From SZAS-103 sp964640525 (GTDB lineage: Bacteria; Pseudomonadota; Gammaproteobacteria; Xanthomonadales; Xanthomonadaceae), in NCBI GenBank assembly GCA_964640525.1, contig CAZXGS010000006.1, positions 1-64,000 on the forward strand: a stretch of DNA of 64,000 nt, written 5' to 3'. The translations under genes and the position numbers were made by a program. Under the pieces are notes generated by a model. The model was given only the letters and a program-made list of their open reading frames with translations, was not told the DNA's origin and searched no databases. Numbering within the stretch: position 1 is the stretch's first letter; each line of letters starts with the position of its first letter. This document shows, one piece after another, positions 26,957 to 35,473 of this stretch.

Positions 26957-27826
26957 ATGAACAGCATGGGAGATCGAACGGACACAGACCAGGCGCGCTT
27001 GCCCGCGTGGGAGGCGCTGGCGCGGATGGACGACGATGCCCTGCCGTTGCTCGGCACCGCCTTGCTGATCGCCCGCGACGAGTACCCGCAGCTGCGCATC
27101 GAGCCCTACGAGGCGTTGGTGCAGGACTACGTGGATGGCCTGCGCGAGAAGGTGCAGGCGCAGGAATCGGCACCGGCACGGATGATGGTGATCAACCGCT
27201 TCCTGTTCGACGAGGTCGGCTTCGGCGGCAACGTGGAGTCCTACAGCGACCCCCGCAACAGTTACCTCAACGACGTCTTCGACCGCAAGCTCGGCATCCC
27301 GCTGTCCCTGGCGCTGGTGCAGATGGAGATCGCGCGCCGCCTGGAAGTGCCATTGGACGGCATCTCCTTTCCCGGCCACTTCCTGGTGCGGTTGCCGGTG
27401 GACGACGGCATCCTGGTGATGGATCCGTTCAACAAGGGTCGCTCGCTGAGCGCCGAGGAACTTCGCGAGCGCCTGAGCGCGCACTGCGACGGCCAGGCGC
27501 CCGGCGATGCCGAACTTCTGCACGTGCTCGCCCCGGCCAGCCACCGTGCGATCCTGCTGCGGATGCTGCGCAATCTCAAGGTGGTGTACACCGAGCGCGG
27601 CGACTGGGAGCGCGTGGCGCGTTCCAGTGATCGCCTGCTCAAGCTCGACCCCGGGCTGGGCGAGGAAGTCCGCGACCGCGGCCTGGCTTACCTGAAACTC
27701 GGCCATGTCCGCGGCGCGCGCGAGGACCTGGCGCGCTACCTGCAGGTGCAACCGGAAGCCCCGGATGCCGAAGCGATCCACAGCCTGCTGATCGAAGCGT
27801 CGGGGCGGGCGCGCAGTCTGAACTGA
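26957..27826 (+). CDS. SirB1/transglutaminase-like protein with TPR tail
   Basis: A 289-residue cytosolic protein. Residues 50-190 form the SirB1 transglutaminase-like domain, with NRFLFDEVGFGGNVESYSDP, RKLGIPLSLALVQMEIARRL and SFPGHFLVRLP. The usual Cys of catalytic transglutaminases is not evident, so a non-enzymatic role is likely. Residues 195-275 look TPR-like (RMLRNLKVVYTERGDWERVA). Related proteins sit near prmC/hemK in other bacteria. A Shine-Dalgarno GGAGG precedes the ATG. Biological role unknown. Confidence 0.82.
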   Translation: MNSMGDRTDTDQARLPAWEALARMDDDALPLLGTALLIARDEYPQLRIEPYEALVQDYVDGLREKVQAQESAPARMMVINRFLFDEVGFGGNVESYSDPRNSYLNDVFDRKLGIPLSLALVQMEIARRLEVPLDGISFPGHFLVRLPVDDGILVMDPFNKGRSLSAEELRERLSAHCDGQAPGDAELLHVLAPASHRAILLRMLRNLKVVYTERGDWERVARSSDRLLKLDPGLGEEVRDRGLAYLKLGHVRGAREDLARYLQVQPEAPDAEAIHSLLIEASGRARSLN

Positions 27827-27912
27827 CGCGGGGCGATCGTCGCGGCATCCGGGCGCGCGCGAGGAGTCCGCAGTCGCGCTGCGGGCGGGCGCGGGTGGAT
27901 TCATGGGCGCAT

Positions 27913-28135
27913 GCCAGTGCCCCAATTCCGTTCGTGGTGAGCGGGATCGGCCGAGAATGAAGTTCGAGCCAGTGCCCCAATTCCGTTCGTGGTGAGCAGG
28001 ATCGGCCGAGAACGAAGTTCGAGCCAGTGCCCCAATTCCGTTCGTGGTGAGCAGGATCGGTCGAGAATGAAGTTCGAGCCAGTGCCCCAATTCCGTTCGT
28101 GGTGAGCAGGATCGGTCGAGAACGAAGTTCGAGCC
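27913..28135. repeat. Tandem array, 4 x 55 bp
   Basis: Four head-to-tail copies start at 27913, 27968, 28023 and 28078, each opening GCCAGTGCCCCAATTCCG, and differ only at a few positions. The unit includes CCGTTCGTGGTGAGC, which is one arm of the dispersed palindrome found at 55261. The 343-bp gap between the SirB1 gene and the first cyclase contains little else. There are no unique spacers, so it is not CRISPR; 55 is not a multiple of 3, so it is unlikely to be coding. Confidence 0.92.
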
Positions 28136-28169
28136 GATCCGTGTCGAACCACACGCGGGGGTGGCGCAG

Positions 28170-29945
28170 TCACCCTGCCTCGCGGTCGTCCGGCACCTCG
28201 GCATGGCTTGCATCGGCATGCACCACCACCCGGTTGCGGCCGTCGCGCTTGGCGCAGTAGAGCGCGCTGTCGGCTTGCGCCAGCAACGGGCCCAGGGCGT
28301 AGCCGGCCCAGCGCGAAGCGCCCACTCCGAAGCTGGCGGAGACCGGGAACGCCGGACCGTCCGCCGTGCCTTGCAACGCCGCGATCTCCCGGCGCATCGC
28401 CTCGGCCACGTCGGCCGCGCGTTCGGGCACGCAGTCCGGCAGCAGGATGCCGAATTCCTCGCCACCCAGACGGCCGAAGATGTCCACCGAGCGCAGGTGC
28501 TTCCGGCACGCCGCCACCGCGGCCTTGAGCGCGTCGTCGCCGGCGGCGTGGCCGTGCCGGTCGTTGATCTGCTTGAAGTGGTCGAGGTCGATCGCGATCA
28601 CCCCGACCTCGCGCATCGACTTGCGGCAGTTCGCCAGTTCGGCCTGCGCGCATTCGATGAAATGCGGACGGTTGTGGATCCCGGTCAGGCCGTCGCGCTG
28701 GGCCAGTTGCTGGAACCTGAGCCGCGCGCGGCGGGTGCGCAGCGCGTACAGCAGCACCGATCCGAGGACCACCAGCAGCAGGGCGATGCCGAGGCGCACC
28801 GCCAGCAGGGACTTGCGATCCACTTCCTGCTTGAGCATGAGCAGCTGGTTCTGCTGATCGACCGCGGCCATCTGCGATTCTTTCGCCACGACCTGCTGGT
28901 GCACCTTCTGGTAGGCGATGGCGCGCGCGCTGATGTCGTCGAGATAGCCCTTGTCGGTGGTCGCCGACTTCTCGTACCAGGCCAGTGCCGCGGCAAGATC
29001 GCCGTCGGCCTTGGCGATTTCGTAGAGCACGCGGGTGGCGCGGACCAGGGCCACGGTGTTGGCACGGGCATGCACGGCGTGCAGCGCGTGTGCGCGTGCC
29101 TGGGCACGATCGCCCTTGGTCCACGCGGCTTGCGCGAGGATCGCCTCGAAATCGTCCACGAGGTCGGAAAAACCGGTCGCACGGGCCTCGGCCAGGTATG
29201 GCTGCAACGTCTGGATCGCCAGCTCCGGCTGGCCGTCGGCGAGTGCGCGCTGGGCGGCGAACACGCGGATGCTGTCGGTGTAGAGCGGTTGGTCGGCCTG
29301 GATGCAGCGGGTCAGCGCGTCCGGATAGTTGCTGGCGAAGGCATTGCCAGGCTGAGCCGAGAGCACCCGCATGCGCAGGTATTGCGCCTGGCAGCCGGCG
29401 AAGTCGTCCGGGTTCTCGGTGAGGATCCGGTTGGCATAGTCCAAAGCCAATGCGTCCTGGCCGGCGTTGGCATACAGCAACGCGGCGTTGACCATGATGC
29501 GGGTGCGCGTGGCGAGGTCGCGGACCTGCGGCAGGGCGGTGAGCAGGCGGTCCTGCAGGGCATAGGCTTCCGCGAATTGGGTGCCGTTGACGAGTTCGTT
29601 GACCAGCGAACTGGTGGCGCGCAGGCGCAGGTTCGCATCGCCGGCGTGGTCGGACAGTTCGCGCCAGGTCTTGATCGCCTGCGCGCTGTCGTCGAGGTAC
29701 GCCGCTTCCCAGCCGTGCAGGTACTGCAACAGTTCCTTTTGCGGGCGCGACAGGGTCGCGGCATCGGCATCGAGCTGCCGCAGCAGTCTGACGAAGCCGG
29801 GTTGGTCGTTCGACTTGATGCGGTCGGCCTGCGCGAGCAGGCTGGCCGGGTTGTCGGCGACGGCTGCCGCCAGCGCCGGCGGCCCTGCGGTCAGTGCCAG
29901 GGCACCGGCGAGCAGCCACGGGCGAAGGCGACGCCACCGATCCAT
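28170..29945 (-). CDS. Diguanylate cyclase with periplasmic TPR-like sensor (paralogue 1)
   Basis: A 591-residue inner-membrane protein. Signal peptide 1-25 (LLAGALALTAGPPALA), an alpha-helical TPR-like sensor of about 340 residues, one transmembrane helix (about 380-402, GIALLLVVLGSVLLYAL) and a cytosolic GGDEF domain. The active site is GGEEF at 494-498, so it should make c-di-GMP. The allosteric I-site RSVD lies five residues before it. The sensor opens with the motif LLAQADRIKSNDQPGF shared by the other three cyclases here. Its gene starts 24 bp after a putative borosin precursor gene. Confidence 0.9.
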   Translation of the reverse strand: MDRWRRLRPWLLAGALALTAGPPALAAAVADNPASLLAQADRIKSNDQPGFVRLLRQLDADAATLSRPQKELLQYLHGWEAAYLDDSAQAIKTWRELSDHAGDANLRLRATSSLVNELVNGTQFAEAYALQDRLLTALPQVRDLATRTRIMVNAALLYANAGQDALALDYANRILTENPDDFAGCQAQYLRMRVLSAQPGNAFASNYPDALTRCIQADQPLYTDSIRVFAAQRALADGQPELAIQTLQPYLAEARATGFSDLVDDFEAILAQAAWTKGDRAQARAHALHAVHARANTVALVRATRVLYEIAKADGDLAAALAWYEKSATTDKGYLDDISARAIAYQKVHQQVVAKESQMAAVDQQNQLLMLKQEVDRKSLLAVRLGIALLLVVLGSVLLYALRTRRARLRFQQLAQRDGLTGIHNRPHFIECAQAELANCRKSMREVGVIAIDLDHFKQINDRHGHAAGDDALKAAVAACRKHLRSVDIFGRLGGEEFGILLPDCVPERAADVAEAMRREIAALQGTADGPAFPVSASFGVGASRWAGYALGPLLAQADSALYCAKRDGRNRVVVHADASHAEVPDDREAG

Positions 29946-29969
29946 CGCATGACCTTGGGTGGTCGCGGG

Positions 29970-30272
29970 TCAGGGTGTGGCGGCGGCATCGCGACGAAGC
30001 GGGCGCGCCGATTCGTCCTTGCGCTCGGGCTCGTCGTTTTCTTCCGCGTCGTCCTCGTCCTCGTGCTCCTTGCCCGGGGTGATGATCTTGTTGGCGATCA
30101 CTCGGCTGCCGGTGAGCAGGGCCAGCGCCGCGCCGTCGCGGCCGAGGATGGCATCGCGCACCGATGGGGCGACGGCAGCGCCGGTCAGCGCGTCGCGCAA
30201 GGCGTCGTCGTCGGCGTGGCGCAAGCCGGCGTCGGCGCCGACCTGCTGCAGGAACGCGAGGGTGGGATTCAT
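29970..30272 (-). CDS. Putative split-borosin precursor peptide 1
   Basis: A 100-residue acidic peptide. Residues 5-55 align without gaps to the other two peptides in this locus (Gly12, Asp46, Leu50 and Ile59 common to all three) and resemble the borosin-binding domain of SonA-type precursors (FLQQVGADA, then ILGRDGAALALLTG). A short hydrophobic stretch, RVIANKIITPG (57-67), could be the N-methylated core. An acidic run (EHEDEDDAEENDE) and a basic tail follow. A GGAG site 7 nt upstream selects the ATG at 30272. No database identity was checked; the assignment rests on pattern and the methyltransferase nearby. Confidence 0.65.
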   Translation of the reverse strand: MNPTLAFLQQVGADAGLRHADDDALRDALTGAAVAPSVRDAILGRDGAALALLTGSRVIANKIITPGKEHEDEDDAEENDEPERKDESARPLRRDAAATP

Positions 30273-30499
30273 GCGCATTCTCCGTGGAAGGGCGTGCGGA
30301 TCGGGTGGCGATGGCGCGCCCGGACGACTTCGGGCCGGGTACGGGAGCGACGATAGCGCACCTGGCTGCAGACGGCTGCGGATGGACTGCGTGAGCGCAG
30401 GCAGCCTGGCTGGAAGCGCTTGCCGCGGCGTTTGTGCGGGCTGCGCTGCTGCAGCGGCGCAGTCAAGCCACCGTTGCGATGCGGGAGCGCTGCCGCGCT

Positions 30500-32281
30500 T
30501 CACCCCACCGCACGCGCCGCTGGCGTCGCGGCGGTGCCGACGTCATCGTGCACCACCACCTTGTTGCGGCCGCTGCGCTTGGCCTGATAAAGCGCGCCGT
30601 CGGCCTGCGCCAGCAACGCCGTCAATTCGTATCCGGCCTTGCGCGCCGAGCTCACTCCGAAGCTGGCGGTGACTGGAAACGGGATGCCGTTCGCCGTGCC
30701 TTGCAAGGCCGCGATCTCCCGCCGCATCGCCTCGGCAAGGTCGGCCGCGTGCTCGGGAACGCAATCCGGCAACACGATGCCGAACTCCTCGCCACCCAGC
30801 CGGCCGAAGATGTCCACCGAGCGCAGGTGCTTCTGGCAGGCCGCCACCGATGCCTTGAGCGCGGCATCGCCGGCGGCGTGGCCGTGGGTGTCGTTGATCT
30901 GCTTGAAGTGATCGAGGTCGATGGCGATCACGCCGGCCTCGCGCATCGACTTGCGACAGTAGGCCAGTTCGGCCTGCGCGCAGTCGATGAAATGCGGACG
31001 GTTGTGGATGCCGGTCAGGCCATCGCGCTGGGCCAGCAACTGGAACTTGCGCTGGGCGCGGCGGGCGCGCCAGGCGTAGAGCGCGATCGAACCGGCCAGC
31101 ACCAGCGCCAGCACGATGCCGAGCCGGACCAAGGCGAGATTCTTGCGGTCCACCGTCTGCCGGAGCAGGAGCAACTGGTTGCGCTGGCCGAGCTCGGCGA
31201 CCTCGGCCTTCTTTGCCTCTACCTGCTGGTGGACCATCTGGTAGGCGAGGGCGCGCGCGCTGACGTCGTCGAGGTGGCTCTTGTTGGTGGCGACGAATTT
31301 TCGATACCAGTCCAGCGCGGCTTTGGCATCGCCGTTTTGCTCGGCCACGCTGTACAGCACGTAGTAGGCGCCGGCCAGGCCCTCGGTATCCTGGCCCTTG
31401 ATGCTCTCGGCAAGCGCGGTGGTGGCGTAGCGGCTCGCCGCCTGCATGTCGTTGCGGTGCGCGTAGGCGCCGGCCAGCACGGCATCGAAGTTGGATGTCA
31501 GCTCGCCGTAACCGGTGGCCTGCGCCTGCGCGCGGTACTTGAGCAGCAGGTCGATGGCATCCTGCGGCTTGCCGGTCGCCAGGTAGATCTGCGCCGCTCG
31601 CACCCGCACTCCATTGGCGTAGATCGTCTCCTTGGCGTCGGTACAGGCGTCGACGGCGGCCTGCAGGCCGGCAAGGAAATCGGCATAGCGCTTGCCGCGG
31701 TACCACGCGTCCTGCTTGTGGTTGAGGCCCTTGCAGGTCACGTGGGCGTTGCTGGCTTCGGCGATCAGGCGATTGGCGTAGTCCAGCGCGAGATCGGTCT
31801 GGCCAGCCGCGGCGTAGCTCTCCGAGGCCACGCCCAGCGCCTGCACACGCGCGGCCGGGTCGGATACCCGCGGCAGCATGTCCAGCACCTGCTGCATGCG
31901 CGCGTAGGCGCGCCGGTAATCGCGCGCGATCTCGAACACGTTGACCAGGGTGACGTTGGCGCGGAAGCGGATGTCCAGCGTGCTGGCGCCATCGGCCAGC
32001 GCGGTCAGCCGCGCGGTGGCGGCGGGAAAGTCGCTGCGGTAAGCATCCTGCCAGCCCTGGAAATACGCCAGGCGTTCCTGCTGGCGGCGGTCGAGTTCGC
32101 CGCGCCGCTGCGCCAGTTGGTCGAGGATGCCGAGGAAGGCGGCGTGGTCGGACGACTTGATGGTGTCGGCGCGCTGCAGCAGGGCGTCGATGTCCGGCGA
32201 CGCGGCGCCCGCCGCCGCCCACGCCGGCATCGCCGCCAGCCACAGGCAGGCGGCGATGGGGACGAGCCTGCGCCACGTCAT
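30500..32281 (-). CDS. Diguanylate cyclase with periplasmic TPR-like sensor (paralogue 2)
   Basis: A 593-residue paralogue of the cyclases at 28170, 32723 and 36346. Signal peptide (LWLAAMPAWAAAG), a sensor opening LLQRADTIKSSDHAAF, a transmembrane helix near 385-403 (LGIVLALVLAGSIALYAW) and GGDEF with GGEEF at 496-500 plus intact I-site RSVD. The region before the membrane helix (QVEAKKAEVAELGQRN) looks like a coiled coil that would carry the signal. The start codon lies 32 bp after precursor peptide 2. The predicted product is c-di-GMP; the sensed ligand is unknown. Confidence 0.9.
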   Translation of the reverse strand: MTWRRLVPIAACLWLAAMPAWAAAGAASPDIDALLQRADTIKSSDHAAFLGILDQLAQRRGELDRRQQERLAYFQGWQDAYRSDFPAATARLTALADGASTLDIRFRANVTLVNVFEIARDYRRAYARMQQVLDMLPRVSDPAARVQALGVASESYAAAGQTDLALDYANRLIAEASNAHVTCKGLNHKQDAWYRGKRYADFLAGLQAAVDACTDAKETIYANGVRVRAAQIYLATGKPQDAIDLLLKYRAQAQATGYGELTSNFDAVLAGAYAHRNDMQAASRYATTALAESIKGQDTEGLAGAYYVLYSVAEQNGDAKAALDWYRKFVATNKSHLDDVSARALAYQMVHQQVEAKKAEVAELGQRNQLLLLRQTVDRKNLALVRLGIVLALVLAGSIALYAWRARRAQRKFQLLAQRDGLTGIHNRPHFIDCAQAELAYCRKSMREAGVIAIDLDHFKQINDTHGHAAGDAALKASVAACQKHLRSVDIFGRLGGEEFGIVLPDCVPEHAADLAEAMRREIAALQGTANGIPFPVTASFGVSSARKAGYELTALLAQADGALYQAKRSGRNKVVVHDDVGTAATPAARAVG

Positions 32282-32313
32282 GGCGTCGCGGCCTTGCGGC
32301 AGCGGGGGAGGCG

Positions 32314-32592
32314 TCAGGTGACCGGGATCTCGCGGGCGACGCCGATCTCCTCGTTCTCGCGATCCGGAACCTCTTCGTCCTCGTCGTCGTCGTGCTTTTC
32401 GAGGCTGCAGCAGATGATTGCCGGCGCGCCGACCAGGAGCGCCAGGCGCGCACCATCCCCGGCAAGCAGCGATGCGATTTGCGCTTGAGAAAGATCGAAT
32501 CCGGTCAGCGCCGCTGGATCGCCATCCAGCAAGGCTTGGCGCGCGGCTGGATGCTGACCGATGGTTTCGAGCAAACGAATGATGCGGTTCAT
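32314..32592 (-). CDS. Putative split-borosin precursor peptide 2
   Basis: A 92-residue acidic peptide and the best match of the three to SonA-like precursors. The helical segment LLETIGQHPAARQAL is followed by FDLSQAQIASLLAGDGARL, close to the LTDEQINAVMTGD element I recall in Shewanella SonA. The putative core APAIICCSLE (56-65) is short, hydrophobic and has a Cys pair; an acidic run (DDDEDEE) follows. A strong AAAGGAG site lies 5 nt before the ATG at 32592. It is directly upstream of cyclase 2. Confidence 0.7.
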   Translation of the reverse strand: MNRIIRLLETIGQHPAARQALLDGDPAALTGFDLSQAQIASLLAGDGARLALLVGAPAIICCSLEKHDDDEDEEVPDRENEEIGVAREIPVT

Positions 32593-32722
32593 GGGGGCTC
32601 CTTTCAGGAATCGGAGGAAAGACCGGAGGTGGCGCCTGTCATGCCCGCCAGTCCGTGACGATGGCAATGGTCGCGGCCGGGCGACCGATCATGGACCCGG
32701 ACGCGCGTGCGCGGCAATGCCT

Positions 32723-34525
32723 TCAGCCCGACGCCTGGCGTGGTGCCAGCGGTTCGGCCGCGATCGTCGCAGGATCCGCAGCGGCGGGCCCGTGCACCAC
32801 CACGCGGTTGCGGCCGGCGCGCTTGGCCCGGTAGAGCGCGGCATCGGCCTGCGCCAGCAGCGGTTCCAGCGCATGCCCGGCCCAGCGCGCCGCGCTGACC
32901 CCGAAGCTGGCGCTGAGCGGGAACTCCGGGCCGTCGGCCGAGCCCTGCAAGGCCGCGATCCGCGCGCGCATCGCCTCGGCGAGCTCGGCGGCGCGCTCCG
33001 GCGGGCAGTCCGGCAGCAGGATGCCGAATTCCTCGCCGCCCAGCCGTCCGAAGATGTCCACCGAGCGCAGGTGCTGCTGGCACGCCGCCACCGCGGCCTT
33101 GAGCGCGGCATCGCCGGCGGCGTGGCCGTGCTGGTCGTTGACCTGCTTGAAGTGATCCAGGTCGATGGCGATCACGCTGGCTTCGCGCATCGCCTTGGCG
33201 CAGTAGGCCAGTTCGGCCTGCGCGGATTCGATGAAGTACGGCCGGTTGCGGATTTCGGTCAGGCCGTCGCGCTGGGCCAGTTGCTGGAACTTGCGCTGGC
33301 CACGGCGGGCGCGCAGCGCCCACAACAGCACCGAGCCGAGCACCACCAGCAGCAGGGCGATGCCCATGCGGGTCGCCAGCATGGTCCTGCGGTCCACTTC
33401 CTGCTTGAGCTTGAGAAGCTGGTTCTGCTGGTCGAGTGCCTGCACCTTCGCCTTGTTGGCAGCGACCTGCTGGTGGACCATCTGGAAGGCCAATGCACGC
33501 GCGCTCACGTCCGACAGGTAGCCCTTGGACGCGTTGTCGAATTGTTCGAGCCAGGACAGCGCTGCCGTGGTTTCGCCTTCCTGCTTTGCGACCCGGTAGA
33601 GCACCTCCAGGGCGGCGACGCGGTATTGCAGCATCGGCTGATGCACGGATTCGTCGATGGCGCGTTGGGCGCGCGCGCGCGCCGCCGCAAGGTCGCCCTG
33701 GGCGAGCAGCGCCTGCGCGGCGACGGCGTCGAACTGGGTCAGGAGCACCGGGTAGCCGATGCGTTCGACTTCGGCCTGCGCCGATGCGAGCAGGCGCAAC
33801 GCGGCGTCCGGCTGTCCGCTTGCGACGGAGATGCTGGCCGCGTCGGCGCGAATCAGGTTGCCGAACAGGGTTTCGCCGGACTTTTCGCAGGCATCGATCG
33901 CCGCCGCGTAATCGGTTTCGAAAACCGTCCACTCATGTTTTCTGAAGCGGGTGTTCAACAGCAGTTGTCTGGCCTTGCAGGCATTGCGCGGATCGCTCGT
34001 GCGCGCCAGCAGATCGTTCGCAAGGTGCATGCCCAGGTCGTATTGGCCGGCCTGGGTGTAGAGCAGCGAGGCCACGCCCAGCCCTTGTTCCCGGGCAAAT
34101 GCGTCGCCGATGTGCGGCAGCTTGTCCAGCATGTCGTCCAGGCGTGCGTAGGCATCCTCGTAACGACCGGAAATGGCTTCGGTGTTGACCAGGGTGACCA
34201 GGGCGCGGAAACCCAGGGTGGGATCGCGGGCGTGATCGGCGATCTGGGCCAGGCGCGGTATGCCCGCGCCGGGGTCGCCTGAATACACCAGCTCCCAGGC
34301 CTGCAGATAGGCCAGATATTCGCGGCTTGCCGGAGTCAGCTCGGCTTGCCGCGCGCCGAGTTCCTTCAGGGTCCTTGCGAACGCCGGGTGATCGGCCGAC
34401 TTGTTCTGGTCGGCGTGCTGCAGGAGGGCCAGCACGTCCTTGCCCGCCGGCGCCGCCGTTGCGGTGGCGCCGAGCAGGAAGGCACACAGCGCCAGCGCAT
34501 GCGCCAGTTGTCGCAGGCCGGGCAT
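32723..34525 (-). CDS. Diguanylate cyclase with periplasmic TPR-like sensor (paralogue 3)
   Basis: A 600-residue paralogue with a signal peptide (ALCAFLLGATATA), a sensor opening LLQHADQNKSADHPAF, a transmembrane helix near 383-403 and a GGDEF domain with GGEEF at 496-500 and I-site RSVD. A Pro/Ala-rich tail follows. It shares long stretches of near-identity in the GGDEF half with paralogues 1 and 4, pointing to recent duplication or gene conversion, while the sensors differ more. It begins 31 bp after precursor peptide 3. Confidence 0.9.
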   Translation of the reverse strand: MPGLRQLAHALALCAFLLGATATAAPAGKDVLALLQHADQNKSADHPAFARTLKELGARQAELTPASREYLAYLQAWELVYSGDPGAGIPRLAQIADHARDPTLGFRALVTLVNTEAISGRYEDAYARLDDMLDKLPHIGDAFAREQGLGVASLLYTQAGQYDLGMHLANDLLARTSDPRNACKARQLLLNTRFRKHEWTVFETDYAAAIDACEKSGETLFGNLIRADAASISVASGQPDAALRLLASAQAEVERIGYPVLLTQFDAVAAQALLAQGDLAAARARAQRAIDESVHQPMLQYRVAALEVLYRVAKQEGETTAALSWLEQFDNASKGYLSDVSARALAFQMVHQQVAANKAKVQALDQQNQLLKLKQEVDRRTMLATRMGIALLLVVLGSVLLWALRARRGQRKFQQLAQRDGLTEIRNRPYFIESAQAELAYCAKAMREASVIAIDLDHFKQVNDQHGHAAGDAALKAAVAACQQHLRSVDIFGRLGGEEFGILLPDCPPERAAELAEAMRARIAALQGSADGPEFPLSASFGVSAARWAGHALEPLLAQADAALYRAKRAGRNRVVVHGPAAADPATIAAEPLAPRQASG

Positions 34526-34556
34526 GGTGGTCGATCGCAGCGGCCGGACGAGACTT

Positions 34557-34841
34557 TCAGCGCACGATCAGGACGCCGCACCGGATTTCGTCGGCGTCGT
34601 CGGGCGTCTCGTCGGGTTCCTCGTCGTCCTCGTCTTCCTTGGCCGGAAACACGCCGCAAAACGCGATCCGGCCAGCGTCGACGGATGCCTGCAATGGGCG
34701 GCTATCGCCGGTCGCGATGGCGGCCTGGATCAAACGGGCAGCCTGCGAATCGCCGGATTCCCGGACCAGGACAGCGTCGGAATCCTGGAACGTGCGCGCA
34801 TCCTGACCCAGGATTTCGAGCAGGTCGATGACGTCGGACAT
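34557..34841 (-). CDS. Putative split-borosin precursor peptide 3
   Basis: A 94-residue acidic peptide collinear with peptides 1 and 2: DLLEILGQDARTFQD (6-20), AARLIQAAIATGDSRPL (34-50) and the putative core GRIAFCGVFPA (57-67), then EDEDDEEPDETPDDAD. It differs in ending with a second hydrophobic patch, IRCGVLIVR, after the acidic run; that could be an alternative core. The ATG at 34841 has GAGG six bases upstream. It lies between the acetyltransferase and cyclase 3. Confidence 0.65.
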   Translation of the reverse strand: MSDVIDLLEILGQDARTFQDSDAVLVRESGDSQAARLIQAAIATGDSRPLQASVDAGRIAFCGVFPAKEDEDDEEPDETPDDADEIRCGVLIVR

Positions 34842-34927
34842 GGTGCACCTCGGGATGGTCGTGGAAACAAGATCGGGATGCTCGCAACACAACCGTGCCG
34901 GCGTGGCACGATGGGGCACGAGGCCGC

Positions 34928-35473
34928 TCATCGAAGAAGCCGTCGAACGCGTTTCCATTCCACCCGTTGGACCGAACGGACCTGCCGTTCCGCCTCGCTG
35001 GAAACCGAGACATCCCGATCGAGCCGCAACCCCAAGCGGTCGCACAAGCGTCCGGCGGCGATATTCGCCGGATGATACTGCACCCACAAGCCGGCGACGG
35101 GCAATATCCGGAAGCTGACGTCGATCAAGGCCGCCAGCGCCGGGGTGGCGTAGCCACGACCGCGCACCTGGCGCTGCAGCAGCATTCCGACTTCGGCGCG
35201 ATCACCACCGGCATCGATCGGCTGCTGCGCGCCGATGCCGATCGCAGTGCCGCTGGCGGCTTCGACGATGGCGTAAAAATGCAGGCTGTCGCCTGGCTTG
35301 GCGGTTCGACGCAGCGCGGCGCGAAAGCTTTTCGCTGCTGCCGGTACGGTCAGGGCCGGGCCCGCCCATGCCATCGTGTCCGGGTCGGTGAACAGGTCGA
35401 TGTAGAGTGCTTCGTCGTCGGGTTGCAGGAAGCGCAAGGCCACCGGCGGTGCAGGGCCCATGGCATCGTTCAC
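34928..35473 (-). CDS. GNAT acetyltransferase (RimJ/RimL-like)
   Basis: A protein of about 181 residues of the GNAT fold. The acetyl-CoA pyrophosphate loop is in VRGRGYATPALAALI, with AEVGMLLQRQ before it and NIAAGRLCDRLGLRLDRD after, the RimL-type pattern. A GTG start at 35473 overlaps the methyltransferase stop (GTGA); an ATG at 35461 is possible. The coupling suggests it acts with that enzyme, perhaps acetylating the precursor or product, but this is inference. Confidence 0.75.
   Translation of the reverse strand: MNDAMGPAPPVALRFLQPDDEALYIDLFTDPDTMAWAGPALTVPAAAKSFRAALRRTAKPGDSLHFYAIVEAASGTAIGIGAQQPIDAGGDRAEVGMLLQRQVRGRGYATPALAALIDVSFRILPVAGLWVQYHPANIAAGRLCDRLGLRLDRDVSVSSEAERQVRSVQRVEWKRVRRLLR

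Noticed and set aside
27913..28135. CRISPR array
   Set aside because: Copies are directly adjacent with no unique spacers and no cas genes are present.
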